Part shown: in pieces, positions 35,903 to 45,837 of the stretch
How the letters are laid out: every line of letters begins with the position of its first letter
How positions within the stretch are numbered: the first letter of the stretch is position 1
Origin: Prevotella sp.
GTDB lineage: Bacteria > Bacteroidota > Bacteroidia > Bacteroidales > Dysgonomonadaceae
DNA length: 64,000 nt
Direction: 5' to 3'
NCBI GenBank assembly: GCA_031285625.1
Contig: JAITVV010000095.1
Location: 248,001-312,000, forward strand
Notes under the pieces: generated by a model
Database searches by the model: none
The model's input: only the letters and a program-made list of their open reading frames with translations
Told to the model about the DNA's origin: nothing
Program-made: the position numbers and the translations under genes

Positions 35903-36508
35903 ATGATTTTTATTTTTGGTACGAGGACTACTACTGGTAATCCTATACAAACAGGACAAACCTGTCCCGCCTGCGGTGAAGAACATTCCATCATGATGGT
36001 GCCCGAACAACGGTATTTTCATCTCTTCTGGATTCCATTATTTCCTACAAGCAAACAATTTACACCGGTTTGTAATTTGTGTGGGGCAATGTTTACTACA
36101 CAGAAAGTTCCTGTAACGGATGAGGTACGTAAGCAGTATAAAACCCCAAAATGGACGTTGCTGGGACCCATAGTTCTGGGATTACTGATACTTGCCGTCA
36201 TTATATCTGTTTCCGTAACATCTGTAAGCGAGAATTCAGACCTGAAGGCAAAGGTTGAGAACCCTCAGGAAGGGGATATCTATCATGTAAAATATGATGT
36301 ACATCAGTACAGCCTGATGAGAGTAGCATCCTTTTCACCCGACTCTGTCTACTTCCACTTGTCACCCGGCCGGATAGAGAGAAAATCCGATCTGGATAAG
36401 ATGGCTGAGATGGACGCTTTTAACACACTAGAACTTAAAGGATTTTCAAAAGATGAATTAAAGAAAAATTCGATACCCGAAATAGAAATACTTAGAATAA
36501 GAAGATAA
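35903..36508 (+). CDS. Zinc-ribbon membrane protein
   Basis: 201 residues. N-terminal zinc ribbon with paired CPAC and CNLC sites, then a single membrane helix at about residues 90-110 (LGPIVLGLLILAVIISVSV). The C-terminal 90 residues are an exported, beta-rich domain. Ribbon followed by a helix and an outside domain is a frequent layout of small sensor-like proteins, but no function is known. Confidence 0.7.
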   Translation: MIFIFGTRTTTGNPIQTGQTCPACGEEHSIMMVPEQRYFHLFWIPLFPTSKQFTPVCNLCGAMFTTQKVPVTDEVRKQYKTPKWTLLGPIVLGLLILAVIISVSVTSVSENSDLKAKVENPQEGDIYHVKYDVHQYSLMRVASFSPDSVYFHLSPGRIERKSDLDKMAEMDAFNTLELKGFSKDELKKNSIPEIEILRIRR

Positions 36509-36525
36509 AAAGAAGACAAGACAAG

Positions 36526-36549
36526 AAAAGCCGGATTTCTCCGGCTTTT
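36526..36549. terminator. Bidirectional terminator
   Basis: AAAAGCCGG (36526-36534) pairs with CCGGCTTTT (36541-36549), with A and T runs, between convergent genes at 36508 and 36554. Confidence 0.8.
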
Positions 36550-36553
36550 TGTA

Positions 36554-37402
36554 TTAGTTGCCAATCGTTTTTAATATTTCATTCGTTATCAAGTCAGGTT
36601 CATCCAAATAGATAAAATGAGAACTCTTATCAGTTATGATATGACGGAGATTCTTGTGATCATTCTCCAGTTGCTTGTTTAACCTTAAATGAACAGCAAA
36701 GGCTCTTTTATTAAATTCGACAAACCTTTCTTCTATCTCTACTTCCTTTATCGAGGTAAATAAGTACACCGGAATATCCGGAGGAATAGCGTATCTTTCA
36801 CCGGATTCCATCAATCCCAGATTGAAACTTATCTCATCAGCAGCTCCGGGAGGTACTTGAGCTATAATATTTTGCCAATTGCCGATATAGTCGTTCCACA
36901 TTTCTTCTGTTACAGCGGCTTTTAGTTCCTTATAAAACAATTCATGATAAGCATCGATTAAAAAAAGCGCCTTCACTTTCTGTGGATATAATTCCGCATA
37001 TTTTCTGACTATATAGCCACCTATGGAGTGACCTACTAGAATAACGGGCGTATTTACATCAAGTGTATTAATTATCATCTCAAGTTCTGCTGTCATTGAC
37101 CCGATATTCTTGCTGTCTGGTATATAATCGGAATTACCCAGACCGCTTCTGTCATAGGAAATAACCCGGGCGTATTCCGATAATTGCTCCTGAAAACTCC
37201 CCCATGTTTCCAGACCCATCGTTGCTCCGGAAACTAAAACAAGGGTAGCGCTACCGGAACCGGTATCACGATAACAGGTTTTACTGCCATTGTTTTGAAG
37301 ACAGCTAACATGTTTATTTTCCGAATTTTGAGCCATAATAGGTTGATTAAGTGATAAAAATACAGTAAACAAAATACAGAATCTTGAGATATACTTTTTC
37401 AT
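36554..37402 (-). CDS. Exported alpha/beta hydrolase
   Basis: 282 residues with a signal peptide (about 1-24, cut near IMAQ). Nucleophile elbow GHSIGG near residue 126; the DRSG loop before it (ISYDRSGLGNSDY); the His is likely in HFIYLDEPD near the C-terminus, preceded by a disordered Asn/Lys part. The AB_hydrolase_1 fold covers esterases, thioesterases and haloalkane-type enzymes. Periplasmic; substrate unknown. Confidence 0.85.
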   Translation of the reverse strand: MKKYISRFCILFTVFLSLNQPIMAQNSENKHVSCLQNNGSKTCYRDTGSGSATLVLVSGATMGLETWGSFQEQLSEYARVISYDRSGLGNSDYIPDSKNIGSMTAELEMIINTLDVNTPVILVGHSIGGYIVRKYAELYPQKVKALFLIDAYHELFYKELKAAVTEEMWNDYIGNWQNIIAQVPPGAADEISFNLGLMESGERYAIPPDIPVYLFTSIKEVEIEERFVEFNKRAFAVHLRLNKQLENDHKNLRHIITDKSSHFIYLDEPDLITNEILKTIGN

Positions 37403-37415
37403 ATCTTGCTGAGTT

Positions 37416-38522
37416 TTATGTTTGCTGATGTGCCATACCTATTATTTGGCAATCTGTACATACCTCAAAGTATATGGTACCATCGCCGGAACCTAGTATA
37501 TAATCCTGAATTTGAGCAAAATATTTCATTTTCTTACTGCAACAAGGGCAATCCAGATATTCGGTATCCTGTACCCAGTTGGCCATTCCTCCTATCATGT
37601 GCGTGATATCATCTTTACAGCCATACAAAGGATTTACAGGTTCCCGAGCCAAGACAAAGTTATTATTTTCAAATTCGGTAAGATCCTCGTCAGTCATATA
37701 GTTTTCGTCCAGATATGCATCGTCGCTCACTTCCAACACTTCCGATTCTCCATTTACTGTATATCTGCAATATGTAGGCCCATAAACAGAACTACAATTA
37801 GGGCAGGTGAGCGCTTTAATAACACCATCGATGCCAAGAAAGCTTAACCGTTCGTCCCGGCCATCGATTGTGAGCATATCTACCATCTGACAGGAACAAT
37901 GGCTGCACTTAGTATCTTTGCGGACACACATTATTGCCGCTTTATCTTTTTCCCTGTCTCCTTTTACGAATGGATAAGCCTGAGGATAGACAAGCTGTAC
38001 GCGGGTTCCGTCTTTTTCAAAAGTCCATCCTCCAATATCTGCATACCTGGAGGGGTCTACATATAATTTCTTGCGCCACTCGCGCGGATTATTCTCCAAT
38101 TCGAGAAAAGCATTCAATATCTTATTACCGGGGTCTTCTTTTACCAGCGAAAGGCAGCATAACATTGAGCTTCCTTCGGTTTTATCGGGTGTAGTAAGTA
38201 ACAGGTTTATCATTTTATCCACCGTTTCGGGAAAAGCATCGCGGTATAATTCGTGCGGATAATATACTTCTTTTGCGAATGCAGCTTTTGCAATATCAGC
38301 CGTATTTATTGCACGGTAATGAAACAATGGCCTGAAATACTGATATATAATATCCTTATCCTCAATATTGTCTATTACGTATTGTTTCTTTTTCTCAATC
38401 TCCTCGTCCGGCATAACCAGCCATTCGTCGCGTTCTTTTTCTATACGGCACCAGTAGCATAGCCCTTCAAAATATTTTTCTCTGCCGCAGTTTGTACAGG
38501 GGATAGGTATTCTTTCTGCCAT
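37416..38522 (-). CDS. Cys-rich hypothetical protein with YwqG/DUF1963-like C-terminus
   Basis: 368-residue cytoplasmic protein. N-terminal zinc-ribbon-like motif PCTNCGREKYFEGLCYWC; further Cys pairs at CSHCSC and CPNCSS. The C-terminal 70 residues with IGGMANWVQDTEY, CPCCSKKMKYFAQ, GSGDGTIYF and CTDCQ resemble the end of DUF1963/YwqG proteins. Probably binds several zinc ions. Lies upstream of the hydrolase gene in the same direction. No clear role. Confidence 0.65.
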   Translation of the reverse strand: MAERIPIPCTNCGREKYFEGLCYWCRIEKERDEWLVMPDEEIEKKKQYVIDNIEDKDIIYQYFRPLFHYRAINTADIAKAAFAKEVYYPHELYRDAFPETVDKMINLLLTTPDKTEGSSMLCCLSLVKEDPGNKILNAFLELENNPREWRKKLYVDPSRYADIGGWTFEKDGTRVQLVYPQAYPFVKGDREKDKAAIMCVRKDTKCSHCSCQMVDMLTIDGRDERLSFLGIDGVIKALTCPNCSSVYGPTYCRYTVNGESEVLEVSDDAYLDENYMTDEDLTEFENNNFVLAREPVNPLYGCKDDITHMIGGMANWVQDTEYLDCPCCSKKMKYFAQIQDYILGSGDGTIYFEVCTDCQIIGMAHQQT

Positions 38523-38608
38523 AATTTTATAAGTTATAGGTAATTCTTATTTAATACGATTCAGCTGACCTTAATGATTTTATCAAAAAAACTGACAAAA
38601 TAATCTGA

Positions 38609-40360
38609 TTACGGCGGCATAAACCATGTAACCGGAAATATACTCTGATATTTTGCCGGAGTTAGTGTCTCTCCTGTTTTATAATCAATAATTCCCTGTT
38701 TGCCATTCTTAGAGACTATTGCCGTATTACCGGAAATGACTTCAATCTGGTCATATATATAAGGGAAGACGTTTTGCCTTTTCTCAACATCAAATATAGT
38801 ACTTTTATCTCCGTCGAAAATAAAAAAATAATGACTTGATATATGGCTGATATCACCATCTATACGCGACAAGAGCACTTCCTTACTTCTGTAATTGATA
38901 ATCTCGGTAAGGGCATCAGGTCCGTTTACATGACCATAAGTATGCGCATAGAGTAAAGAATCATCAAGAATTCTCATTTCGTTCTTTCTACTCACTATTT
39001 CTTCTCCATTGAGCCCATCAACAAGACTGTATGTATAAGTACCCAATTCCGATTCCATGATTACCGGACGATCGGTTTGTAAATAAATTTGTCCATTGTA
39101 TGTAAAAGATTTTTCGTTCTGCCCCGTCTCCAGATTGTAAATAACAGAGTAGTCTCCCTTACTCAGCCGTACAATGCTATCTGCAACGACCTCATCGGCA
39201 TAACCTACATTATAATCTATCTGGTCATATTCGATAGGTATTATCAACTTTCCTTTCCTGTCATAGAGCCCTTGTTTACCATCTTTGCCGACAATGAAAT
39301 ATTTATAGCTTGTGAAAGCCGAAACATAGTCATATTCGCAAGGTACAGCAAGTTCTCCGTCACCGGTCAGTAATCCATATTTATTGCCACAAATAGTAGT
39401 GTAAATATCAACCTGATAGACATTATGCCCAATGTAATTGTATATATGCGGTTGCTTAGTTTCACCTGTATAGGCATTCACCAAGCCGTATTTGCCTGCA
39501 TCTTGTGCAAACACAAAATCGCCATAGAACGAGTCAGCTCCGGGTATTTGAATCATTCCATATTTCAGTGGAACCGTATATTGCCGGGTATCGGCATCAA
39601 ATATACCATACTTCCCGTCTTTCAGGATACGGAAAAGAGAGGATTTACCACCGAACTTTTTCAGCCATTTTACACCAGCAGTCTGTTTTGGGGAGAGAAC
39701 GATATTCCCAAGCGTATCCATTATACCATAATTGGCCCATGCATTACCTTTGGTAAGACTGTCGCAAACTACAAAATAGTCGCCTGCCTGAGAAATATAA
39801 TACTTGTAGGGAATAACAAGTTCCCCGGTAACGGTATTCTCCACTCCATTGAATTTATCATTGCCTACTACCTTGAAACGTGGTGGACGGTTGTATCTTA
39901 TTTCCCTGAACATGGTGTCGCATCCGGCTACTACACGATTGACCAGATCATACTTCATACAATCATCCGTGGATGTGGACATGAACTCCAATGCTTCTTC
40001 GGCATATAAATTATTCATTATATCATAGTAGGCAGATATTTCTTTTCCTTGTTCATCGATAAGTACATACCTTTCTTTTTTCTTACCCACAAACAAATTG
40101 TAATACTCCAATCCATACAGGCTGTCGTAGATAAAGGAGGTAAGGCGTTTTCCCGTCCGGGAGTCAATCAGGCTCCACTTTCTATTTTTCTTAGCATATA
40201 TATAGCCTTCGGGCGATACATCTATCGAGTCATATTTAAGAGGCAAAATAGTCTTCCCTGTTAGCAGGCTGATGATACCATACCTGCTTCCGTCGTGTGC
40301 AATCGCCAGTTCGTCCTGCTGTGCAAAACACATATGCGGAAGAGATAAGCCAAATGACAT
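38609..40360 (-). CDS. WG-repeat protein, start uncertain
   Basis: About 583 residues from the first ATG of the frame at 40360; the frame extends to 40387 and begins directly after a TGA. It consists of WG repeats (for example DGSRYGIISLLTGKTILPLKYD, KQGLYDRKGKLIIPIEYDQI), the beta-propeller-like units of WG_beta_rep proteins. The N-terminal 20 residues look like the C-terminal end of a signal or membrane segment (ends CFAQQDE). It probably continues the 163-residue frame upstream after a one-base frameshift (see findings). Confidence 0.75.
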   Translation of the reverse strand: MSFGLSLPHMCFAQQDELAIAHDGSRYGIISLLTGKTILPLKYDSIDVSPEGYIYAKKNRKWSLIDSRTGKRLTSFIYDSLYGLEYYNLFVGKKKERYVLIDEQGKEISAYYDIMNNLYAEEALEFMSTSTDDCMKYDLVNRVVAGCDTMFREIRYNRPPRFKVVGNDKFNGVENTVTGELVIPYKYYISQAGDYFVVCDSLTKGNAWANYGIMDTLGNIVLSPKQTAGVKWLKKFGGKSSLFRILKDGKYGIFDADTRQYTVPLKYGMIQIPGADSFYGDFVFAQDAGKYGLVNAYTGETKQPHIYNYIGHNVYQVDIYTTICGNKYGLLTGDGELAVPCEYDYVSAFTSYKYFIVGKDGKQGLYDRKGKLIIPIEYDQIDYNVGYADEVVADSIVRLSKGDYSVIYNLETGQNEKSFTYNGQIYLQTDRPVIMESELGTYTYSLVDGLNGEEIVSRKNEMRILDDSLLYAHTYGHVNGPDALTEIINYRSKEVLLSRIDGDISHISSHYFFIFDGDKSTIFDVEKRQNVFPYIYDQIEVISGNTAIVSKNGKQGIIDYKTGETLTPAKYQSIFPVTWFMPP

Positions 40361-40727
40361 TGAGGTTGAGTGTGCACACAGCCCCAATCAACAAAGTATA
40401 TATAGCCAAGAAGATATAACTGTTCCCCGGATCGGGTTCTGAAACTGAAAAACCTGCTTCTTCGAAAGCCTTCAGTACAAATTCTACTTTTCCGTTAGCA
40501 TTTGCCAAAGAGATGATTCCCTTATTGTTTGTAGAATTATGTATAAATAAAGTTTTTCCATTTACTTTTATCTTCACCGAATTTGCATCTTCCCCATAGA
40601 AAACGTTTTTAATCCCTGATTTCCATATGATTTCCATATCGGAAAACTCTGCCGATAACAGATCATAAAATTTATAAATTGCAACAGGGTCGAAGTTGTC
40701 TTCGATCGAAATTCTTGAAAATAGCAT
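40236..40727 (-). CDS. N-terminal domain plus membrane helix, probably frameshifted part of the WG-repeat gene
   Basis: 163-residue frame. Residues 1-95 form a small mixed domain (FDPVAIYKFYDLLSAEF, VNGKTLFIHNST), followed by a hydrophobic helix SYIFLAIYTLLIG. The last 40 residues (after about 118) look unnatural and overlap the WG frame by over 100 bases. A one-base deletion in the GGGG run at 40382-40385 would join it to the WG frame. Likely one gene, broken by an indel or read error. Confidence 0.5.
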   Translation of the reverse strand: MLFSRISIEDNFDPVAIYKFYDLLSAEFSDMEIIWKSGIKNVFYGEDANSVKIKVNGKTLFIHNSTNNKGIISLANANGKVEFVLKAFEEAGFSVSEPDPGNSYIFLAIYTLLIGAVCTLNLNVIWLISSAYVFCTAGRTGDCTRRKQVWYHQPANREDYFAS

Positions 40728-40761
40728 TGTAGTTTGTGTGTTTAAGGTTTAGAGTAGGTAA

Positions 40762-40805
40762 ATAATTCGGGCTATTTATTGTAAATAGTAAATAGCCCGA
40801 ATTAT
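40762..40805 (-). terminator. Long hairpin after efp
   Basis: 17-bp perfect stem (40762-40778 with 40789-40805) between efp, which ends at 40833, and the next minus gene upstream; a T-rich tail exists in both directions. Confidence 0.75.
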
Positions 40806-40832
40806 ATTTTTTAAAGATGTGATGCAGGAGCT

Positions 40833-41399
40833 TTAGCTTTTCACTCTTTCTACATACGAGCCATCTTTTGTATTGATCTTGATCTTATCGCCCTCGTTGA
40901 TGAATAGCGGAACACGTACTTCTGCTCCTGTTTCTACAGTTGCAGGTTTCAATGTGTTAGTTGCTGTATCACCTTTCATGCCCGGCTCTGTGTAGGTGAT
41001 CTCAAGGACTACATTCTGAGGCATTTCTGCTGTCAGTACAGTCTCCGTTTCGGCATGTACCTGAACTTCTACCATATCGCCTTCTTTGAGGAAAGCTACC
41101 CCTTCTATCATATCTCCGGCAAGGGAAATTTGCTCGAAAGTTTCGGTATTCATAAAGTTATATCCCATATCATCCTGATAAAGGTATTGATAAGGACGTC
41201 TTTCGATACGTACTTCATCCAGTTTCACACCGGCATTGAAAGTTCTTTCAAGTACACGGCCTGTAGTTACACTTCTCATTTTTGTACGTACAAAAGCCGC
41301 ACCTTTACCCGGTTTTACATGTAGGAATTCGATAATAACATAGTATTGCCCGTCTATATCGATGCACATACCATTTCTTATATCTGCTGTAGTTGCCAT
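40833..41399 (-). CDS. efp: Elongation factor P
   Basis: 188-residue translation factor that relieves ribosome stalling at poly-proline. N-terminal KOW-like domain ([21 protein letters not shown]), the loop [10 protein letters not shown] that carries the modified lysine, then two OB domains, ending in [15 protein letters not shown]. Length is standard. Single gene, terminator downstream. The modification enzyme is not in this window. Confidence 0.96.
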   Translation of the reverse strand: MATTADIRNGMCIDIDGQYYVIIEFLHVKPGKGAAFVRTKMRSVTTGRVLERTFNAGVKLDEVRIERRPYQYLYQDDMGYNFMNTETFEQISLAGDMIEGVAFLKEGDMVEVQVHAETETVLTAEMPQNVVLEITYTEPGMKGDTATNTLKPATVETGAEVRVPLFINEGDKIKINTKDGSYVERVKS

Positions 41400-41552
41400 T
41401 AATTATATTTTATCGTTATTAAATTTTTTCGAGTTGCAAAGATAACGAAAAAGATTTTCTAATAAAATCTATATTCCTTGAACCTCAATATTTTTACTTG
41501 AATCTGATTTATCTTTTTAATTTGTTATGCTGACTTTAGGAATTTTTCTTCT

Positions 41553-41632
41553 CTCTTTGTCATTCTGAATGTAATGAAGAATCTCAACCCTCCGGACACG
41601 AGATGTTTCACTCCGTTCAACATGACAAAAAG
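41553..41632. repeat. Interspersed repeat, TGTCAT family, copy A
   Basis: 80-bp unit between efp and the following lipoprotein gene; starts with CTCTTTGTCATTCTG and ends with CATGACAAAAAG, forming imperfect terminal inverted repeats. Nearly identical to copy B at 43301. Confidence 0.75.
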
Positions 41633-41646
41633 ATATGAAAAATTAC

Positions 41647-43230
41647 TTATAAAGGGAATGCCATAATACTTAATTGCTCGGGATAACGCCATTCGTTTTT
41701 GTAAAAATAGGAGTTGGAGGTCATAAAAGTCATTATTAATTTATCTTTTGTTCCGGAAAGATAAAGGTCGGTTACAGTTCCTGTGTATAAAGGTGTTTCG
41801 TATTGATGTGACAAATTTCCCTCCTTATTGAACCTGAACAGTAAAACCTTCGACTGGTAAGCATCTTTTCTGTAATCCTCTTCCGAGCTTACTTTGTGGC
41901 GCCAGCTGAACGCCATAACAAAGCCTCCGTCGGGTGTTTCGCACACCATCTTCGGAGAATAGTCTTTTCCAAGCAAGAACGTTCTTTTCAGTATAAGAGT
42001 GCTGTCTGCCTGGTTCATTTTCTTTAAAGTTACATCCAATACAGAATTATTTTCTGTCCCGTCCGACTCGTATGACTTATCTTCAATGTAACTCAGTGAG
42101 TAATATGTTTTTCGGGAGTAATCTCCTGAATGAAAGAACTTTTCAGTTTTTTCATCTGTACTTCTGATTAGTGTAGTTTCCTCAGCAACTTCTACCTGCT
42201 CCTCATCTTCATCATTTTCCTCTATCTCTACGTCGCCGGCCTCTTCATCCTCGCCATCATCTGTATAGTCTGGTGCTGAAGGACCTCTGTAATAGGAGTA
42301 ATAAGGTTCTTCATCCGATTGATCTTTCAGGAAATTCAGATTTTTATCTACCACAAACTGCATACGGGTATGATAATAATATCCATCTGCGGCATCATGC
42401 TTTTCCCCTTTCAATGTAATATTATTGTCCTTATCTATTTCTATACTTTCAATATAGGTGTCTTTATATCTATCCTGACTATATACTTTACTATCCTGCA
42501 CTTTGAGGTCGTCGCTCAGGGTAACAACAAATGGAATTCCCCACCACTCACCATTAATAATACCAACATCGCCATACAGGAATATCCGGCCATCATACCT
42601 GCGAAGCTTTATTCCTACAAATCTGGAGATCTGATCTTTGATTACAAAATCTTTCAGCAGATGTTTTAATGAAATACTGCGGGTCTGATAATTTCCTATA
42701 TCGTTCCCAAAAACCAATTTGTCTATCGAATAACGGTCTAGTGACGATACTGCTATTTCGGGATCTTTATTCCTTTCGGGAGCATAAACTCCTTTCTTGC
42801 TGTTTATCCCCAGGATGTAATATACAGGAAAACCGGACTTTTGCGGGATAAGGAATGAATCATAAAACTGGTATTTTACATCGTTAGGTTCCTTTATCCG
42901 GGCTTCTCCCAATGTTATCCCCTGTATATCGAGCCCTAATACATAAAAATACTGAAAGTGATACTTCTCTTTCACTTCAGCCATTACAAAGGGATTACCT
43001 TCTTCTGTACAGAGGGCATGCATAATTGTAGTCTCTGTCATAGAGCGGTTATCTTCCCACAGGGCTGACAGGGAAACACCATCTGTGTATTGTATCACTG
43101 CTGCCTGGTGGAAGGCCGTATCGTATGCAATAGTATCTTTGGGAGTATTCGTTTGCGAACTTGCATTCTTTTTGCAAGATGTGCTAAAGGCAATTGAAAG
43201 ACACAGGATTATTGTGCCAAGTGGTTTCAT
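41647..43230 (-). CDS. Large exported lipoprotein with acidic linker
   Basis: 527 residues. Signal peptide with lipobox FSTSC, followed by KKNASS. The chain is beta-rich with several Tyr and Lys and contains a strongly acidic low-complexity linker near residue 330-350 (DYTDDGEDEEAGDVEIEENDEDEEQ). No family recognised. Flanked on both sides by copies of the same interspersed repeat. Probably an outer-membrane lipoprotein. Confidence 0.7.
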   Translation of the reverse strand: MKPLGTIILCLSIAFSTSCKKNASSQTNTPKDTIAYDTAFHQAAVIQYTDGVSLSALWEDNRSMTETTIMHALCTEEGNPFVMAEVKEKYHFQYFYVLGLDIQGITLGEARIKEPNDVKYQFYDSFLIPQKSGFPVYYILGINSKKGVYAPERNKDPEIAVSSLDRYSIDKLVFGNDIGNYQTRSISLKHLLKDFVIKDQISRFVGIKLRRYDGRIFLYGDVGIINGEWWGIPFVVTLSDDLKVQDSKVYSQDRYKDTYIESIEIDKDNNITLKGEKHDAADGYYYHTRMQFVVDKNLNFLKDQSDEEPYYSYYRGPSAPDYTDDGEDEEAGDVEIEENDEDEEQVEVAEETTLIRSTDEKTEKFFHSGDYSRKTYYSLSYIEDKSYESDGTENNSVLDVTLKKMNQADSTLILKRTFLLGKDYSPKMVCETPDGGFVMAFSWRHKVSSEEDYRKDAYQSKVLLFRFNKEGNLSHQYETPLYTGTVTDLYLSGTKDKLIMTFMTSNSYFYKNEWRYPEQLSIMAFPL

Positions 43231-43257
43231 ATGTAGTTTGGTTTGAGGTAAAAAGAA

Positions 43258-43409
43258 GAGGCTGTCTTAAAAGTAAACTCTCACTTAGTAAAGTGTTACT
43301 CTCTTTGTCATTCTGAATGTAATGAAGAATCTCGACTCTATAGGTACGAGATGTTTCACTCCGTTCAACATGACAAAGAGGGTAGAGAAAATACTTTTCA
43401 GACAGCCTC
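43258..43409. mobile_element. MITE-like element enclosing repeat copy B
   Basis: 18-bp inverted repeat GAGGCTGTCTTAAAAGTA at 43258-43275 and TACTTTTCAGACAGCCTC at 43392-43409, one mismatch, enclosing the 80-bp TGTCAT repeat. No coding region. I recall similar GAGGCTGTCT ends in Bacteroidetes insertion sequences, which was not checked, so this may be a non-autonomous derivative. Confidence 0.5.
43301..43380. repeat. Interspersed repeat, TGTCAT family, copy B
   Basis: 80-bp unit with CTCTTTGTCATTCTG at the left end and CATGACAAAGAG at the right end; about 90 percent alike to copy A by eye. Confidence 0.75.
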
Positions 43410-43425
43410 TCTATATTTCAGTTAT

Positions 43426-45579
43426 TTACTTCACAAAACCTCTGTTCTTCAACAGATAGATAGGATTAGGTTCTGCTCCTCTAAAGTTTTTATATAGCGT
43501 CATCGGTTCGTCCGATCCTCCTTTAGACAATACATTTTCGCGGAAAGACTTAGCTGTCGCCTGATCGAAAATATTGCCTTTTTCTACAAAAGCCTGGAAT
43601 GCGTCAGAATCAAGTACTTCCGACCACAGGTAGCTGTAATATCCCGACGAGTATCCACCGCTGAATACATGTTGGAAATATGTACTTCTGTATCTAGGGA
43701 TGATTTCGGAGATCAAGCCGATTTCTTTCATTGCATCCGCTTCAAATTTGTCTACATCCAGTTTTTCAAGTCCTTCGCCTTGTTTAGGATCAAAGTTTGG
43801 AGAAGCATTTGTTAATGTATACCATTTCATATCCAGAATAGCAGCAGCTACCAGTTCGGTAGTTCTGAATCCCTGATTGAAGTATCCTGCATTTTGTATT
43901 TTCTGGATCAGTTCGTTAGGGATAACCGCGCCAGTCTCATAATGTTTTGCATACATTTTCAGCACTTCCGGTTCGAAAGCCCAGTGCTCCATTACCTGAG
44001 ACGGAAGTTCTACAAAGTCGCGGACAACAGCCGTACCCGATACTCCGTTGTAAGTACATTTAGATAGTAAGCCATGCAATCCGTGTCCGAATTCGTGAAA
44101 CATTGTTTCTACCTGATCAAGTGTAAGAAGCGCAGGTTTGCCATCTGTAGGAGGATTGTAGTTTCCTACGTTATAGATCAGCGGGTGAACAAAGTCGCCT
44201 TTGAATACTTCCTGTTTGCGGAAGCTGCTCATCCATGCTCCCGGGCGTTTACCCTGACGTGCAAAGTCGTCAAAGTAGATGATACCGATCAGCGAACCGT
44301 CTGCATCACTTACCTCGTATGCTTTTACATCTTCCTGATATACAGGAACGTCAGTTTTTTGCTTAAATGTAATGCCATATAGCTTGTTGGCCACTGCAAA
44401 TACACCTTCGCGTACATTGTCTGCTTTGAAGTATGGTTTCAACGCGTCTTCATCCAACGCATATTTTTCTTTGCGGAGTTTTTCTGCATAGTATGCCCAG
44501 TCCCATGATTCGATCTTGATATCATGTCCTTCTTTCTTAGCAATAGCCTGTAGCTCTGCAGATTCTTTTTTAGCCTGAGGCAAAGCATATTTCCATATAT
44601 TGTTGAGCAGTCCCATCACATTATCAGGGGTCTTAGCCATTGTTTCTTCAAGCACATAGTCGGCGTGGCTGTTGTAGCCAAGTATATTTGCTTTTTCGAG
44701 TCTCAGTCCAACTATTTTCTTAATGTTCTCTTTGTTGTCAAACTCATTGCCATTATCACCGCGCATATACATGGCTTTGTATAGCTTTTCGCGCAGGTCG
44801 CGATTGTCGGCATATTGAAGGAATGGCTCCCAGCTTGGCTTGCTCAACCCAAACATCCATTTACCTTCCTGTCCTTTGTCCTTAGCCATTTTAGCAGCTG
44901 CAGCAATTACATCATCAGGCAGACCGGAAAGGTCTTCTTTCTTGTCTATTACCAGTTGGTAATTGTCTGTTTCTTTCAGCAGATTCTGATTGAAATTAAG
45001 GGAAGCACTACTTAGCTCCTTGTTTATTTCGCGAAGGCGTGTTTGTTTTGAACCATCCAGTAAAATACCCGAGCGTACAAATCCTTTGTAGGTTTTTTTC
45101 AACAACATTTTTTGCTCGGTAGTCAGGCTGTTTGTTTTTACAGTATCGTCATGAACAGCCTTGATGCGGGCAAAAAGCGCTTCATTAAAGTTAATATTGT
45201 CATAATGTTCGGTACGCTTAGGAGTAATCTCTTTTTCGATACTCTGAAAAACTGAATCGGACATTGTACCTGTCATTACTGAAAATACTGCGCTTACCCT
45301 GTCGAGCATGCGTCCCGATTCGTCCAGTGCTACCACTGTGTTTTCGAATGTAGCCGGTTCTGCGTTGTTCACAATAGAGTCTATCTCTGCATTGTGACGT
45401 TTCATACCTTCCTCAAAAGCGGGCAGGAAATGCTCTGCTTTTATCTTGTCGAATGGAGGCACCCCTTCCGGTGTGTTAAATTCAGAAAAGAAAGGGTTGT
45501 CTTTCGTCTCCTTATTGCTTGTAGTATTACAAGAATAAACCATAATTAATAAACTAAGAATAAATAAGATCTTCTTCAT
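43426..45579 (-). CDS. M3 family metallopeptidase (Dcp/OpdA-like), lipoprotein
   Basis: 717-residue zinc peptidase that trims peptides. Zinc site HEFGH at residues 495-499 in VETMFHEFGHGLHGLL; the third ligand glutamate lies in the segment around residue 525. The N-terminus is a lipobox (MVYSC), so it is anchored in the envelope as in other Bacteroidetes. The M3 fold spans residues about 30-715. Length matches the family (about 700). Divergent from the small lipoprotein gene at 45838. Confidence 0.93.
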   Translation of the reverse strand: MKKILFILSLLIMVYSCNTTSNKETKDNPFFSEFNTPEGVPPFDKIKAEHFLPAFEEGMKRHNAEIDSIVNNAEPATFENTVVALDESGRMLDRVSAVFSVMTGTMSDSVFQSIEKEITPKRTEHYDNINFNEALFARIKAVHDDTVKTNSLTTEQKMLLKKTYKGFVRSGILLDGSKQTRLREINKELSSASLNFNQNLLKETDNYQLVIDKKEDLSGLPDDVIAAAAKMAKDKGQEGKWMFGLSKPSWEPFLQYADNRDLREKLYKAMYMRGDNGNEFDNKENIKKIVGLRLEKANILGYNSHADYVLEETMAKTPDNVMGLLNNIWKYALPQAKKESAELQAIAKKEGHDIKIESWDWAYYAEKLRKEKYALDEDALKPYFKADNVREGVFAVANKLYGITFKQKTDVPVYQEDVKAYEVSDADGSLIGIIYFDDFARQGKRPGAWMSSFRKQEVFKGDFVHPLIYNVGNYNPPTDGKPALLTLDQVETMFHEFGHGLHGLLSKCTYNGVSGTAVVRDFVELPSQVMEHWAFEPEVLKMYAKHYETGAVIPNELIQKIQNAGYFNQGFRTTELVAAAILDMKWYTLTNASPNFDPKQGEGLEKLDVDKFEADAMKEIGLISEIIPRYRSTYFQHVFSGGYSSGYYSYLWSEVLDSDAFQAFVEKGNIFDQATAKSFRENVLSKGGSDEPMTLYKNFRGAEPNPIYLLKNRGFVK

Positions 45580-45837
45580 ACAATGATAATTGTTTTTGAT
45601 TGTGTGAATGTTTGATTTTGAGACAAAAGTAAATAAAAATTAATTCAGGCTGAAACTATTTGGTTGAATGAGTGATAAAAAACCTCAGAATTAACTAAAA
45701 ATCCGATTAAAATTCTTAAACTTGTAATCATTAAGGTCACAGACCTACTTATTGCTTTGGCAGGTATAAATGCAACCGACAGTTGCACCTGAAAATATTG
45801 CAATACCTTTATTTTTACTTAATTTTTCGTCAGAACA

